Assembly: GCA_030272585.1 (NCBI GenBank)
Contig: BSYQ01000002.1
Span: 434,001-498,000, forward strand
Direction: 5' to 3'
DNA: 64,000 nt
From: Bryopsis sp. KO-2023
Lineage: Eukaryota > Chlorophyta > Ulvophyceae > Bryopsidales > Bryopsidaceae
Each line of letters opens with the position of its first letter. Position 1 is the first letter of the stretch. Position numbers and translations under genes: made by a program. Under the pieces are notes generated by a model. It was given only the letters and a program-made list of their open reading frames with translations. It was not told where the DNA came from and did no database searches. Of this stretch, positions 33,886 to 43,679 are shown piece after piece.

Positions 33886-36800
33886 CTGAGACAAGAAATA
33901 AAAAAAAGGTCACCGCTGCTGCAGACTAGAGGCGGGACGTTGACTGATCCACAGTATTATCAGCTTTGAATCCATCGATTTCAATTCACTTACATCATAT
34001 TGTAGCAAAAAGAGGTCAAAATCATCGATTTCAATTCAAGCGCATCATATTATAGCAAAAAGAGGTCAAAATCATCGATTTCAATTCAAGCACATCATAT
34101 TATAGCAAAAAGAGGTCAAAATCATCAATTTCCGGGCCCTATTTCACGGCCAACCAAGTATGTTACAAGAATATGAAAGGCCAAAGCCAATGGCGTCCTA
34201 TTTCACGAACAAGTCGTGCTTACCACAGCGATTGGGAGAGAAGAAGCCACCTCGCTGGCAAATCTGGTTGGTGGGGCAATTTCCATCATCACAGCATTGA
34301 GCAAACAGTCGGGTGGCGGTCGGTATGAACCCCCCCGGGTCCTGGACATGCAAAAAAGGATACTTTTTCAATCAACAGCTCTCCAAGGTAAGAAACAACT
34401 CACTGACCCCATGTACAAATGAACACAAATTGAACCCCACCAAAGGGGATTCTGCAGCATTGAGCCGCCAGCCCTGGAGTTGCATGTCTCGTGGCGAAAG
34501 GAAAGCGATTCTGCCAAAAAGTCATCTATACTTTTTCCCTCGTCCACCCAAACACCAACCGAGAAAATATTACGCATGTAATATTGATTGATTGATTGAT
34601 CGAACCGAGAAAAGTTTGACAAACATGGCAGGCCAAAGCTTGTATCGTTAAGAGAGAAAACCACCACACCAAAAAAACCACTCACCCTCGTGCAATCGAG
34701 CAGGCATTGATCGTTGGTGAGTACACATCGGGAGCAAAACGTCTGGCACTCGTTGGGGGGAGGCAGGCTCACGACTGCACACACACGTGGGGTCAGCAAT
34801 GGTATGATCGGAGAACGGAGGGCTTGTTTCGCAAACCAACCAAAAACACACCAAGACATTCCAGGCCAGAGCCTATTGCATCGAGGGGTGAGACTTACCA
34901 CAAGTGTTGGGGGTGGTTCCAGGTCTCGCCTCACAGGATTCACCATTACCACAATTTCCGTCGTCGCAACACTCCCCAAATTTTGACCGATGGATGGCGT
35001 CAAATGCTTGGGGGTCCTGTGGCGGGGGCAATCAAATCGAGAACATCAGTCAGACATGAGATATGTTTGAATGTGCTTCTCTCAAATTTGAGACTTTAAA
35101 GTCAGTCTGGTGGACAATAAACCCACCAGAAATATCACCCAAAACATGCCAGGCCAGAGCTTATAGAATCAAAAGTAAACTAGGAAAAAACCTCAGGTAC
35201 AGGTGGGCATTCCATCTCGATGTTTGGGGTCTACCAAACCAAAAGTATCACAAGACATGCCAGGACAGAGCCTATAGTGTCGAGGAAATACAAGAGAAAA
35301 ACCTTTAGCTATGCGGGTCCACCGCTGGACCCACCTTGCCACATTCTGCTAAGCATGTTGACCTCGTGCTGGTGCACCTGCTGCATAGAGAGAAACAGTT
35401 GGGCAGTGGCGGCGGCGGCGGCGGCGGGAGCTCTTTTGGAACTGAGAATCAATGCACGCAAACGAGAAAGAGTGAATAATCAATACATGTAACAGTCGAT
35501 CAATGGGTCTGACTGCACAACATTCCTCGTCAAGGGTGGCGAAAGGGGGAGGAGGTGTCCTTACCACAAGAATTGGGGTTCGACCCTGGTGTGGCCCTGC
35601 AACGCTGACCGTTGAAACAATTTCCATCGTCACAACACACGGCGAATTTTGGTGTATTGATTGCGATGTACGCTTGGGGGTCCTGGGTGAGAGTGGGAGC
35701 ACAAGCACAACGTCAGTCGATATACGAAAGGTGTTGCCGAATTTCAATTCACACGTCCGCATCGACCATTCAACCGTCCCAATGCGGCCTGAACGCTTGG
35801 CACACCTTGTTACACGCCTCATTGCACCTCGATCTCGAGGTAAAAAACGAGCATCTGTTACACAACGAAACACAACCGTTGGGCGGCGGAGGTGGAGCCG
35901 GGGTTCGTGGCGGGGGTGGCGACGGTGGCGGCGGTGGCGGCGGTGGCGGTGCAACTGACAAACGATGCACACAAACGAGAGAGGGTTTGTTATCAACTAT
36001 GGAGCATCCACCGTTGAATAAACGACCACAGACTCATTTGGCTGGAGAACGGGGCAGGTATGTTTGTGGCTCGGCTCGAGCACGAGGGGAGAAGTGTGAA
36101 AACGTAAGAAAGCATAGACGGTTTTGTTATGACACCCCACAACGCTCACCACAAACGTTGGCTGCAATCCCGGCTGTGTTTTGACAGCGAAAGTTCCCTG
36201 GGCAGCCGCCGTCGTCGCAACACTTTTCGAACTTGAGGCTGAAAAAGTTCACGAAGGTGGCGGGGTTCTGTGGATATCATTTTCAAAAAGAAGCACTGAA
36301 CATCAACCACCCAAAAAAAACCACAAGACATGCCAGGCCTGAGCCTATAGCATCGGCTCCACTGAGCGTCGATTTTTTCTTAAAAAAAGAAAAAAACCGA
36401 ACAAACAAACAAGAAACAAACACACGTACAGGAAAGAACCGACTGAGATAAGCCTTTTGTGAGGGTCCAGGACCACATTCACACAACCAGCATTGATCGT
36501 TGTGTGAAACCGTTGTGTCATATTATTCTGGAACATCCCCTTGGGGGTTTTACTAATTTTCTCCTGTTACCTGAGTGCAGGCTGAGACGCAATCGCCTTT
36601 TGTGGTGGTGCACTTTTTACACACTGAGTCGCAATTCGCTCCGGGTGGAGGTGGGGGCACTGCAAAAGAGTCAAAAAATAACACTCATGTTTGCAAATTC
36701 AAGGACGATTTGCTCCAAAGTTTGAATTGGCTTTTTCGGGATTGCAAAGAAATAATGCCAACCCGCAGAACAAATCATTTGCAGAGTGGAGGGGATACAT

Positions 36801-39800
36801 GGGGCTACCATTCACTTGAGAAAAAAAAAACGCCTTTTACCTATAAACTTTCAGCAGATCGAGTTTTTTAAGTTGTAATACCAATACTCACAGCAAAAGA
36901 AGCGTACTCCTAGAGATCTCTGGGATAGTGGCGCCTGGGGAAAACGGAAAAACAAGGAAGGGACTGATAAGGCATATTATAGCGCAAATTTCTCAGTGGC
37001 AATATGAACACCATCTCAGGCTGCACGACTTGACAAAAATAAATAAGAAAAGTAACAAAACATTCGTCAATTCTGGGTACATCATTTTCGCTTGCATGAC
37101 GGACGTCGACGAACCAGATTGCAGAGCTGAAGGCAATTCCCTTTGAAGCTTGTGCAACTGGCGCACAGTTCAGGACAAATTACTGTTGGGGGTGGGGCCG
37201 GTGTCGCGGGAGGTGGAGGTGTCCTGGGAGGTGGAGCGGGTGTCCTGGGAGGTGGAGGTGTCCTGGGGGGTGGAGCGGGTGTCCTGGGAGGTGGAGGTGT
37301 CCTGGGAGGTGGGGGAGGTGGAGAAGGTGTCCTGGGAGGTGGGGAAGGTGTGGCTGGTGGGGCTGGTGATAAGGCCGGAAAGCCGGGAGGTGGAGCCGGT
37401 GGAGCTGGCGGTGGGGCGGGGATTGCTGGTGGTGGGGCGGGTGTGGCTGGTGGTGGGGCTGGTGTGGCTGGTGATGAGGCCGGAAAGCCGGGAGGTGGAG
37501 CCGGTGTGGCTGGCGGGGGGGCGGGTGTGGCTGGTGGTGGGGCGGGTGTGGCTGGTGATGAGGCCGGAAAGCCGGGAGGTGGAGCCGGTGGAGCTGGCGG
37601 TGGGGCGGGGATTGCTGGTGGTGGGGCGGGTGTGGCTGGTGGTGGGGCTGGTGTGGCTGGTGATGAGGCCGGAAAGCCGGGAGGTGGAGCCGGTGTGGCT
37701 GGCGGGGGGGCGGGTGTGGCTGGTGGTGGGGCGGGTGTGGCTGGTGATGTGGCCGGAAAGCCGGGAGGTGGAGCCGGTGGAGCTGGCGGTGGGGCGGGGA
37801 TTGCTGGTGGTGGGGCGGGTGTGGCTGGTGGTGGGGCTGGTGTGGCTGGTGATGAGGCCGGAAAGCCGGGAGGTGGAGCCGGTGTGGCTGGCGGGGGGGC
37901 GGGTGTGGCTGGTGGTGGGGCGGGTGTGGCTGGTGATGAGGCCGGAAAGCCGGGAGGTGGAGCCGGTGGAGCTGGCGGTGGGGCGGGGATTGCTGGTGGT
38001 GGGGCGGGTGTGGCTGGTGGTGGGGCTGGTGTGGCTGGTGATGAGGCCGGAAAGCCGGGAGGGGGAGCCGGTGTGGCTGGCGGTAGGGTAGAAATGGCTG
38101 CTAGTGACAAAAAGCTGCGAGGTAGTGCGGATGGGGCTGGTGGGGGGGCGGAGGTGACCGGTGGTGGGGTTGGTGTGCTAGGAGGTGGGGTAGGGGTGCT
38201 GGGCGGTGGGGGTGGTGTGGCTGGTGCTGGGGCAGGAGTGCTGGGTCCTGGGGCCGGTGTGCCAGGAGGTGGGGGTGGGGTTGGGGGTGGTGGGGGTGGT
38301 GGGGCCGGTGTGCCAGGAGGTGGGGGTGGGGTTGGGGGTGGTGGGGTCGGTGTGCCAGGAGGTGGGGGTGGTGGGGTTGGTGTACCAGGAGGTGGGGGTG
38401 GAGGTCTTATCCCGATGCCTCTTGAAGCTAGTATCTGTTGAATTGCAGTACCTGTACGTTTACATGCCGACACGTCAGCAGTCAATCCAGAGGGTTCCAC
38501 TAAGAAACGTCACCTACAAATCGCAGTGAATGTATCGTTTCTCTTGAAAGAAAAAAAAAAAATGCAACTGGGTGGCCAATGACGGCTAAAAATATGAGGC
38601 TACCTGCCAAGCATACCTCTTTCTTACTGCACCTCCTTTTGGAGTAAAAGCCTACCTTGCGCCTGCGGAGGGTCACTTTCTTGCTGTTGATTATTGGCCC
38701 CTAAGAAGCCGGGCCGTTGACGATTGGGACCAGCTGCATCCACAACCGACCAAAAATATTACAGACCATGCCAGGCCAGAGCCTATAACATGTTGGTTTT
38801 TCTAGATACGAAGAAAAACCAACAACACATGTTGTTGGGCATAACCCTTTACATGACTCAGTTTATATCAGCTTAACCTTCTTTCCAGGTGTTTTGAAGC
38901 TTCAATAACACCTTGAAGGGAGTCATAAACCGCTTTCTTGAAAACGTTACTCAGCCGCCAGCCGGACACGTGTCGGTAGCTTCAAGTCAGACTTTTCACC
39001 GCAGCACAACCAATTAAATTGAGAAGTTCCCCACCTCTGGCTCCGACGCCTCTGGCTCCACGACCTCCGGCTCCACCGCCGCCGCCTTGAAACCCACCTC
39101 CACCTGGGGCAGGAGGTGTAGTTGCGGTCCCGCCTGTACCACCTACTCAAGCAGCCATCCACAAACAGCGTGTCAGAAAAGGGGAGGAAAACAGCAACAT
39201 CCTCTGAGCTCCTTCACGTCGCCAGGGAAACGGAGCAGTGCGCTGACCCCCAGCAAACGGTTTCAACAAGCCGAGTTTTTCGTGTCGCTGTCGACGTGGG
39301 GAGGAAGCTGCCCGCCATGGTTGTAAGGATGACCACCACCGGTTCATGAACCAAGCCAGAAGGACAGCACGCCAGGATCGGAGGGAGCTTGCCCCCAACC
39401 ACAAACCTGCGTCTAAACTGGCCGGAAAAAATATTTGCCTCCTTCCCTTAAACAGTTCGACGCTTGCGGGAAGCTGGCCGTTGACGCTATCGGCCCGAGT
39501 GAAAATAACAGGAAAAAAATAAACGAGGATGCTCCCCTGATGACTGTTCGACGCCAGCAGGAAGCTGGTCCCTGTTCGCCACCCTTTACACCCAAAGCCA
39601 GAAACCAAAAAAACAACAACAAAAAGAATGGCCCCCCTCTGACTGTTCGACGCTCGCGGGAAGCTGGCTGTCGAAACGACGGGCTCGAGTGCAGCCATCC
39701 AGAAAAACCGGAAAGGAAACAACAGAACCCCCCCCCCCCCGATGACTGTTCGACGCCAAGAGGAAGCTGGCCACTGATCGGCGCCGTCTTGAACCAACAG

Positions 39801-40486
39801 CCAGAAAACAGAACGAAGAAAAAGATCTCCCCCCCCCTGACCGTTCGACGCTTGCGGGAAGTCAGCCATCGGGACCGTGGGCTCGAACCAGCCAGAAACC
39901 GGAAAGAAAAACAAAGATCCCCCCCCCCGATGACTATTCAACGCTAGGAGGAAGCTAGCCATCTGCGCTGGTAACTTCCCGCAATTGTTTACCTTGTTGG
40001 TTTCCCCGGTTTCTGAGGCTCCCGATCTGATCTCTTATATTCTGTCGTCCTTGCGCTGAGACGCCTGTGGAGGGAAAACAGGAGGAGGTGAGTACTGTTC
40101 AGAAAACAAACCAAAGGAAGGGGGATGGGGGTATAGATGCCTGTAACTAACACCAAACAGCGAAACGCGGGTTCCTTGCGGAGAACCACCGACACCAAAA
40201 CAGACGAAGCGCGCACGGGTGGAAAAAAACTGGGAAAGAACCGATAGATCTTAACAGCGGCGTCGTCGACTCCCCGCAGAGATTGACCAGAGATCCTCTG
40301 AGGGGAGTCCCCTCCTCAGGCCACGTCGTGCTTCCCTATACTAGGAGTGCAAACGGGTGAGGTTAGGTCGCCACGGTGGGTGGCTTTCGCTTATCGTTTC
40401 TGACCTGAAAACACGGCCGCCAGCGCCACTAGACATAGTAGACCTTGAGCGCGGTGCTCCGTCCTCATCTTGATCTTGATGTTCAT
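32963..40486 (-). CDS. Secreted modular protein with Pro-rich stalks and alternating Cys modules (family member 2)
   Basis: Exons, minus strand: 40486-40405 signal peptide (core GLLCLVALAAVFS); 40064-39993 (QGRQNIRDQIG); 39142-39035 Gly-rich; 38499-37115 Pro-rich plus module A1; then A2 36659-36571, B2 36267-36150, A3 35954-35806, B3 35682-35565, A4 35441-35335, B4 35016-34899, A5 34774-34686, B5 34341-34224; terminal Pro-rich exon 33885-32963 ending PPPPPSG-stop. Module A is C-x3-C-x2-C-x6(8)-C-x3-C and module B is F-x2-CC-x4-C-x5-C-x10-C-G (usually CCDDGNC). Splice phases are constant: A ends at phase 0 and B ends with one carried nucleotide. A B1 exon expected between A1 and A2 is degenerate or split near 36934-36770. 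The A1 donor (GTTCGT) is weak. The modules are probably disulfide-bonded and extracellular; architecture resembles algal wall HRGPs, but I recognise no named family. No transmembrane segment beyond the signal. Confidence 0.8.
33972..34131. repeat. 50-bp tandem repeat in the last intron of family member 2
   Basis: Three copies of a unit containing ATCGATTTCAATTCA and TAGCAAAAAGAGGTC, in the intron between module B5 and the terminal exon. Confidence 0.85.
34149..34190 (-). repeat. Hairpin repeat, diverged intronic copy
   Basis: CCAACCAAGTATGTTACAAG then AAGGCCAAAGCC; sense relative to the host gene. Confidence 0.4.
34224..34341 (-). CDS. Exon for Cys module B5
   Basis: 118-nt exon with acceptor GTCCAG and donor GTAAGC. 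Encodes DPGGFIP, then FAQCCDDGNC, then the C and CG positions at the fixed spacing. Confidence 0.85.
34612..34650 (-). repeat. Hairpin repeat in the A5-B5 intron
   Basis: Diverged core AACATGGCAGGCCAAAGC; sense relative to the host gene. Confidence 0.45.
34686..34774 (-). CDS. Exon for Cys module A5
   Basis: 89-nt exon encoding a short LPPPNE lead, then ECQTFCSRC and DQCLLDCTR, directly before a GTGAGT donor. Confidence 0.85.
34833..34888 (-). repeat. Hairpin repeat in the B4-A5 intron
   Basis: The intron is only 124 nt and about half of it is this repeat. The core begins within 11 nt of the GTAAGT donor. Sense orientation. Confidence 0.7.
34899..35016 (-). CDS. Exon for Cys module B4
   Basis: 118-nt exon encoding DPQAFDAIH, FGECCDDGNC and NTCG, with donor GTAAGT. 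Confidence 0.87.
35121..35285 (-). repeat. Two direct hairpin-repeat copies in the A4-B4 intron
   Basis: Copies at 35121-35170 and 35232-35285, both sense relative to the host gene, about 60 bp apart. Confidence 0.65.
35335..35441 (-). CDS. Exon for Pro-rich hinge and Cys module A4
   Basis: 107-nt exon encoding a poly-Pro lead, NCFSLCSRC and CLAECGK, with donor GTGGGT. Confidence 0.82.
35565..35682 (-). CDS. Exon for Cys module B3
   Basis: 118-nt exon encoding DPQAYIAIN, FAVCCDDGNC, and SCG before a GTAAGG donor. Confidence 0.86.
35806..35954 (-). CDS. Exon for Pro-rich hinge and Cys module A3
   Basis: 149-nt exon encoding a Pro-rich lead of about 25 residues, GCVSLCNRC and CNEACNK. The third spacer is 8 residues rather than 6. 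Confidence 0.82.
36150..36267 (-). CDS. Exon for Cys module B2
   Basis: 118-nt exon encoding NPATFVNFF, FEKCCDDGGC and NVCG, with donor GTGAGC. Confidence 0.86.
36303..36355 (-). repeat. Hairpin repeat in the A2-B2 intron
   Basis: Well-preserved core (GCCTGAGCCTATAGCATCGG on the plus strand). CACTGA occurs on both sides. Sense relative to the host gene. Confidence 0.7.
36571..36659 (-). CDS. Exon for Cys module A2
   Basis: 89-nt exon encoding PPPPPGAN, CDSVCKKC and GDCVSACTQ, with donor GTAACA. Confidence 0.86.
36770..36934 (-). pseudogene. Possible split or decayed Cys module B1
   Basis: After a good acceptor (TTTTCCCCAG) the frame gives APLSQRSLGVRFFC then a GTGAGT donor. Further on, NGSPMYPLHSANDLFCG resembles the second half of module B. 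I could not join them in phase, and the CCDDG centre is not visible. Confidence 0.3.
37115..38499 (-). CDS. Exon for central Pro-rich stalk and Cys module A1
   Basis: 1385-nt exon. It starts VEPSGLTADVSACKRTG, continues with PPPPPGTPTPP and then 60-residue (180-bp) repeats of PPPATPAPPP, PPPAIPAPPP and PPPGFPASSP, then PPRTPPPP units, and ends TVICPELCASC and NCLQLCNL. Confidence 0.82.
37330..38090 (-). repeat. 180-bp coding tandem repeat
   Basis: About four copies marked by GAGGCCGGAAAGCCGGGAGG (plus strand), which encodes the GFPASS spacer within the Pro-rich stalk. One copy changes GAGGCC to GTGGCC. Confidence 0.82.
38742..38792 (-). repeat. Hairpin repeat in the intron before the Pro-rich stalk exon
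   Basis: Near-consensus copy with CCGACCAAAAATATTACAGA; sense relative to the host gene. Confidence 0.7.
39448..39965. repeat. About 95-bp tandem repeat in intron 2 of family member 2
   Basis: Six degenerate copies centred on GTTCGACGC then GGAAGCTGGCC, near 39460, 39545, 39645, 39745, 39845 and 39930. Long frames through it are repeat artefacts. Confidence 0.75.
40405..40486 (-). CDS. Signal-peptide exon of family member 2
   Basis: ATG at 40486. Basic n-region (MNIKIKMRTEHR) and hydrophobic core, ending Ser then one carried G before GTCAGA. A TATA-like GATAAAAG lies about 35 nt upstream. A longer frame upstream lacks an ATG. Confidence 0.8.
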
Positions 40487-40980
40487 TGCGAACTGCCCCT
40501 GCAAAAGAGCAAACGCCGACTTTTATCGCAAGACAGAGCAACATCAAGCGGGTAGTAACGCCCAAGTGTCATGTGCGTGGGGGGTGACAGGTTGGGCACC
40601 ACTAACGCCCAATTGCGGTCAGGGAAAGAAAGTCAGCGACCCCAAACGGATCGTTTTCACAGCTGGCTCCCCCCACGTGCCTGTCAAGCGCCTTGTCTAA
40701 CAAATGGATGTGCATGCGGGAGCTGGTTCACAGTTGGCCCCTTTCCAGCAGCGGAGAGAGACGGCAGTCACTCTGTTGGGGACTGGGGGCGGAAACTGCA
40801 CCTAGCACACATACGCCTTTCAGCGTGCGAAGTAAAAGTGTATGGAGCACGAATTGCCACCGCATGCATCCCCGTTCCGACAGCGCAAGAAGTGATAAAG
40901 CGCAATGGAAAACCGAGCACGAGATGTGGGGGTTCTCCAGTTTCGATCGATGCGGCAGATTTCTGAAGCGGATTGGGATA

Positions 40981-41035
40981 GTGATGCTGTAGGCTCTGGC
41001 CTGGCATGTCTTGTAATGTTTTTGGTTGGTTGGGG
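40981..41035 (+). repeat. Short hairpin repeat, near-consensus
   Basis: Core GTGATGCTGTAGGCTCTGG then CCTGGCATGTCTTGTAATG with a TTGGTTGGTTGGGG tail, upstream of family member 2. Confidence 0.75.
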
Positions 41036-41220
41036 TGGTGGTCTGAAGGTCAACGAGCGAGTGTCAGTTTCAACAAGAGTCAAAGCCAGTAATGAATTGC
41101 GGTGTGCGATTCCCCACCACCAATAACTGCAAAACAGCAAAAGGAAACCATCCTGCTCATGTGATTCTCACATGGGTGGTTCGTTGGCGAACAACTCGAT
41201 CGAGTTGCTGGCCAAAACTA

Positions 41221-41355
41221 TTGAACGACGTGCCAGGCCTGAGCCTATAGCATCCACAAACACCAGGTGAAAAATTGAGCTTTGCTCAACTTTTCAGACT
41301 ACACCAACCAACCAAAAATATTACAAAACATGCCAGGCCAGAGCTTTTAGCATCG
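41221..41355 (-). repeat. Two direct hairpin-repeat copies
   Basis: Copies at 41221-41255 and 41302-41355, same orientation, immediately left of the Mutator-like element. Confidence 0.7.
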
Positions 41356-41398
41356 AAGGATGCAGTGATCACTGCATGACAGGTGGGAACATTTGGGG

Positions 41399-41967
41399 CA
41401 AAAACTTAATTTTGCCGCCGAATGCTTAATTATGGCGCCGAATGCTGAATTTTGCCGCCGAATGCTGAATTCTGCCGCCGCCCGACTGGCAGACGTCCCT
41501 TCGGAGACGCGATGTCGCGATGTCAGTCGACAGGCGACCCGCGTATGTATGTCAGACCGAAAAAAAAGGGGGGGTTGGGTTTAGGGTTTAGGGTTAGCGC
41601 GACCAGCGCGCGCCAAGCGAGTGGGCTAAACAAGCGCGAAGTAGACCGGCGCGCCGGCGAGGACGTCGACTCTGGAGCCGTGGCCGTCGACTCCAAAAAT
41701 GGGAACCCGGATCACGCCGAGGAAATCCCAAGGGTTTAGGGCTTTGTCTCCCCTCAGAAAGCTTATGTTCAAACAGCGTAAAAAAAGGGGGGGTTGGGTT
41801 TAGGGTTTAGGGTTAGCGCGATCGGCGCGCGCCAAGCGAGTGGGCTAAACAAGCGCGAAGTAGACCGGCGGCTGCCAGTCGGTCGGCGGCAAAATTCAGC
41901 ATTCGGCGGCAAAATTCAGCATTCGGCGCCATAATTCAGCATTCGGCGGCAAAATTAATTGCCAGCC
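41399..41967. mobile_element. Mutator-like non-autonomous DNA transposon with telomere-like repeats
   Basis: AACATTTGGGG lies directly outside both ends (41388-41398 and 41968-41978), an 11-bp target-site duplication. Terminal inverted repeats of roughly 85-90 bp contain alternating AATTTTGCCGCCGAATGC and AATTATGGCGCCGAATGC units. The centre holds a direct repeat (41558-41655 and 41779-41872) with GGGTTTAGGGTTTAGGG followed by GTTAGCGCGA. No transposase. Long TIRs and this duplication length suit the Mutator group; the assignment is inference. Confidence 0.82.
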
Positions 41968-42214
41968 AACATTTGGGGTTCAGTCGGACAGGGAACTGAG
42001 ACAGACTGGGGAGTGTGTAAACAGGGGCAAAACGAGGTAGGACTTGTAATGGGTTTGGGCCGTGAGTTCAGCGCCTGTTGTATTTCCTGGTCGCAGTTGT
42101 TTCTGTGTTTTAGCCCTGTTTTCAGGTACAACAGAGGAAATCACCAATATGGCGTATCATGTCTGCCCTGCATGAATTTTCCCACGAAGTATCGCTTACT
42201 CAGCGTGTCTTCCA

Positions 42215-42277
42215 ACCAAAAATCTTACAAGACATGCCAGGCCAGAGCCTATAGCATCGGGGTATACAAAGCATAAC
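42215..42277 (-). mobile_element. Complete hairpin-repeat insertion with 14-bp target duplication
   Basis: CAGCGTGTCTTCCA precedes (42201-42214) and follows (42278-42291) a 63-bp insert that holds the full hairpin core. This gives the best estimate of the unit boundaries. Confidence 0.85.
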
Positions 42278-42455
42278 CAGCGTGTCTTCCAGTTTTGCAG
42301 CTTGAGTTTTGCATTGATACAAGTATGTTTTTGTGGGGAACACCGCTTTTCCAATAACCTTCTTTTCGTTGAAAACATATTTGACAAAACTTGGGACGGG
42401 TTGTTACCAGCATCGATGTGAATAACACCAGCCACTACTTGCTCCACAGCTGGAT

Positions 42456-42515
42456 CCACCCAACCAAAAAAACATTACAAGACATGCCAGGCCAGAGCCT
42501 ATAGCATCGGGGGCA
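42456..42515 (-). mobile_element. Complete hairpin-repeat insertion with 11-bp target duplication
   Basis: CACAGCTGGAT occurs at 42445-42455 and 42516-42526 around a 60-bp insert with the consensus hairpin core. Confidence 0.85.
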
Positions 42516-42599
42516 CACAGCTGGATTGACGCAATGCACCATCATGCACTCCAGACAGGCAGCATGGACTTGGTACCACCGAATAAAAAACAGCCCAAC

Positions 42600-43169
42600 T
42601 GAAACGGATTTGTTTCCTGAGGCTGAATACTTCCAGCCGCCACTTAAACCGTTCTTCACACACGTTGGGAGACGACCAGAAGTTCTGTAAGAAAGGTCTG
42701 AGACACGAGAGTATACAACTGAATCTTATTTCAACAAGCTTGTTCTTTACAACGATCCCCAGCCTTTTATACTCTCAGCCCAGAGCTTCTAGAAACTCCC
42801 AGCCCATCTCCTAACCTTACAAATACTAGCTATCATCTAGCTCTCCCCAAAACGTCTCTATCATTTCTCAGCTCAGCCCTTCTAGCCAGAGCTCCGACTA
42901 ACCCTTTATAACCCTTGATAACCTCTAGACTAAGGACCCAGACTGAAGCTCCTTCCAGTCTGACTCCCGACTCTCTACCCAAACTCTCAGCCATCTGAGA
43001 CCTGACACTGAATATACTGAACCTGGTTCGAACTCTTTTCACTACGTTTCAGCCTCTCATTGAGCATCACGTAACTACCCCATTCCAGTCAGTCCGCGAC
43101 TACCTGGAACTCTCAGACTGTAACCTCTGTTTTCCGCCTAGATCTTCGCCTACTAAGTCAGCCGTTTCA
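42600..43169 (-). repeat. 3' LTR of element 2 (570 bp)
   Basis: TG...CA ends; same length as the 5' LTR and, as far as I can read, the same sequence. Confidence 0.95.
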
Positions 43170-43183
43170 CTCCTCCCCCCTTA
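43170..43183 (-). promoter_or_regulatory. Polypurine tract of element 2
   Basis: AAGGGGGGAGGAG (minus strand) directly abuts the 3' LTR, the expected site for priming plus-strand DNA synthesis. Confidence 0.85.
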
Positions 43184-43679
43184 GAGAGAGATCGCTGACC
43201 CAGCGATGTTCTGTACACTAAGTTCGTATTGCACGACTTCACCAGAACTGCCAAGTGACTTAACTCGCTTATTCTGAGAATACCTCTGATATAGCTGTAA
43301 GCAATATTCTCCGACGTTTTCCGTAACAACTTCCCGATTGCGACTTGAGCTGAATGTTGGTTTCTGCTTATGGTTACTTCTGCCGCTGTGACATCCCATC
43401 CCAGCCCGTTCACACATAAACCCAACCCTGTTCAATAGACTTCACAGCCCACACTGGAAATCACACAGTCTCAGCTCTAGTCAAACTGTAATTCTCACAA
43501 GTGTTTTTACACACTCAGCATGTTAATTGTTTTCCAGAAATTCCCTCTACCCTCACTTGATCCATTCACTGTTCTTTTCCTTTTTCTTCCAAAAACAAAA
43601 TAAAATTCAAACACCCAATTACCAACAGAAAATCATATTCCACTCTTGATCCTATATTTTTTTTTTTTTTATATTCAAC

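Noticed and set aside
33885..33913. Signal-peptide-like start (TFFLFLVSASH) for a separate gene at 33913
   Set aside because: The start codon would be GTG. The hydrophobic stretch is the pyrimidine tract of an intron read as protein, and the acceptor CTCAG follows directly.
32994..38441. Gly/Val-rich plus-strand frames at 32994-33929 and 37143-38441
   Set aside because: Shadows of the spliced minus-strand gene, which has consistent splice sites and Cys modules.
40487..40565. Upstream extension of family member 2 to 40565
   Set aside because: It begins with TTG. The ATG at 40486 in another frame gives a better signal peptide and a phase-compatible donor.
41570..41830. Chromosome end (telomere)
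   Set aside because: The TTTAGGG units are only two or three in a row, duplicated inside a transposon, with ordinary sequence on both sides.
42201..42291. tRNA or SINE with polymerase III boxes
   Set aside because: The unit is too short for a tRNA-derived SINE and lacks A/B-box spacing. The hairpin does not form a cloverleaf.
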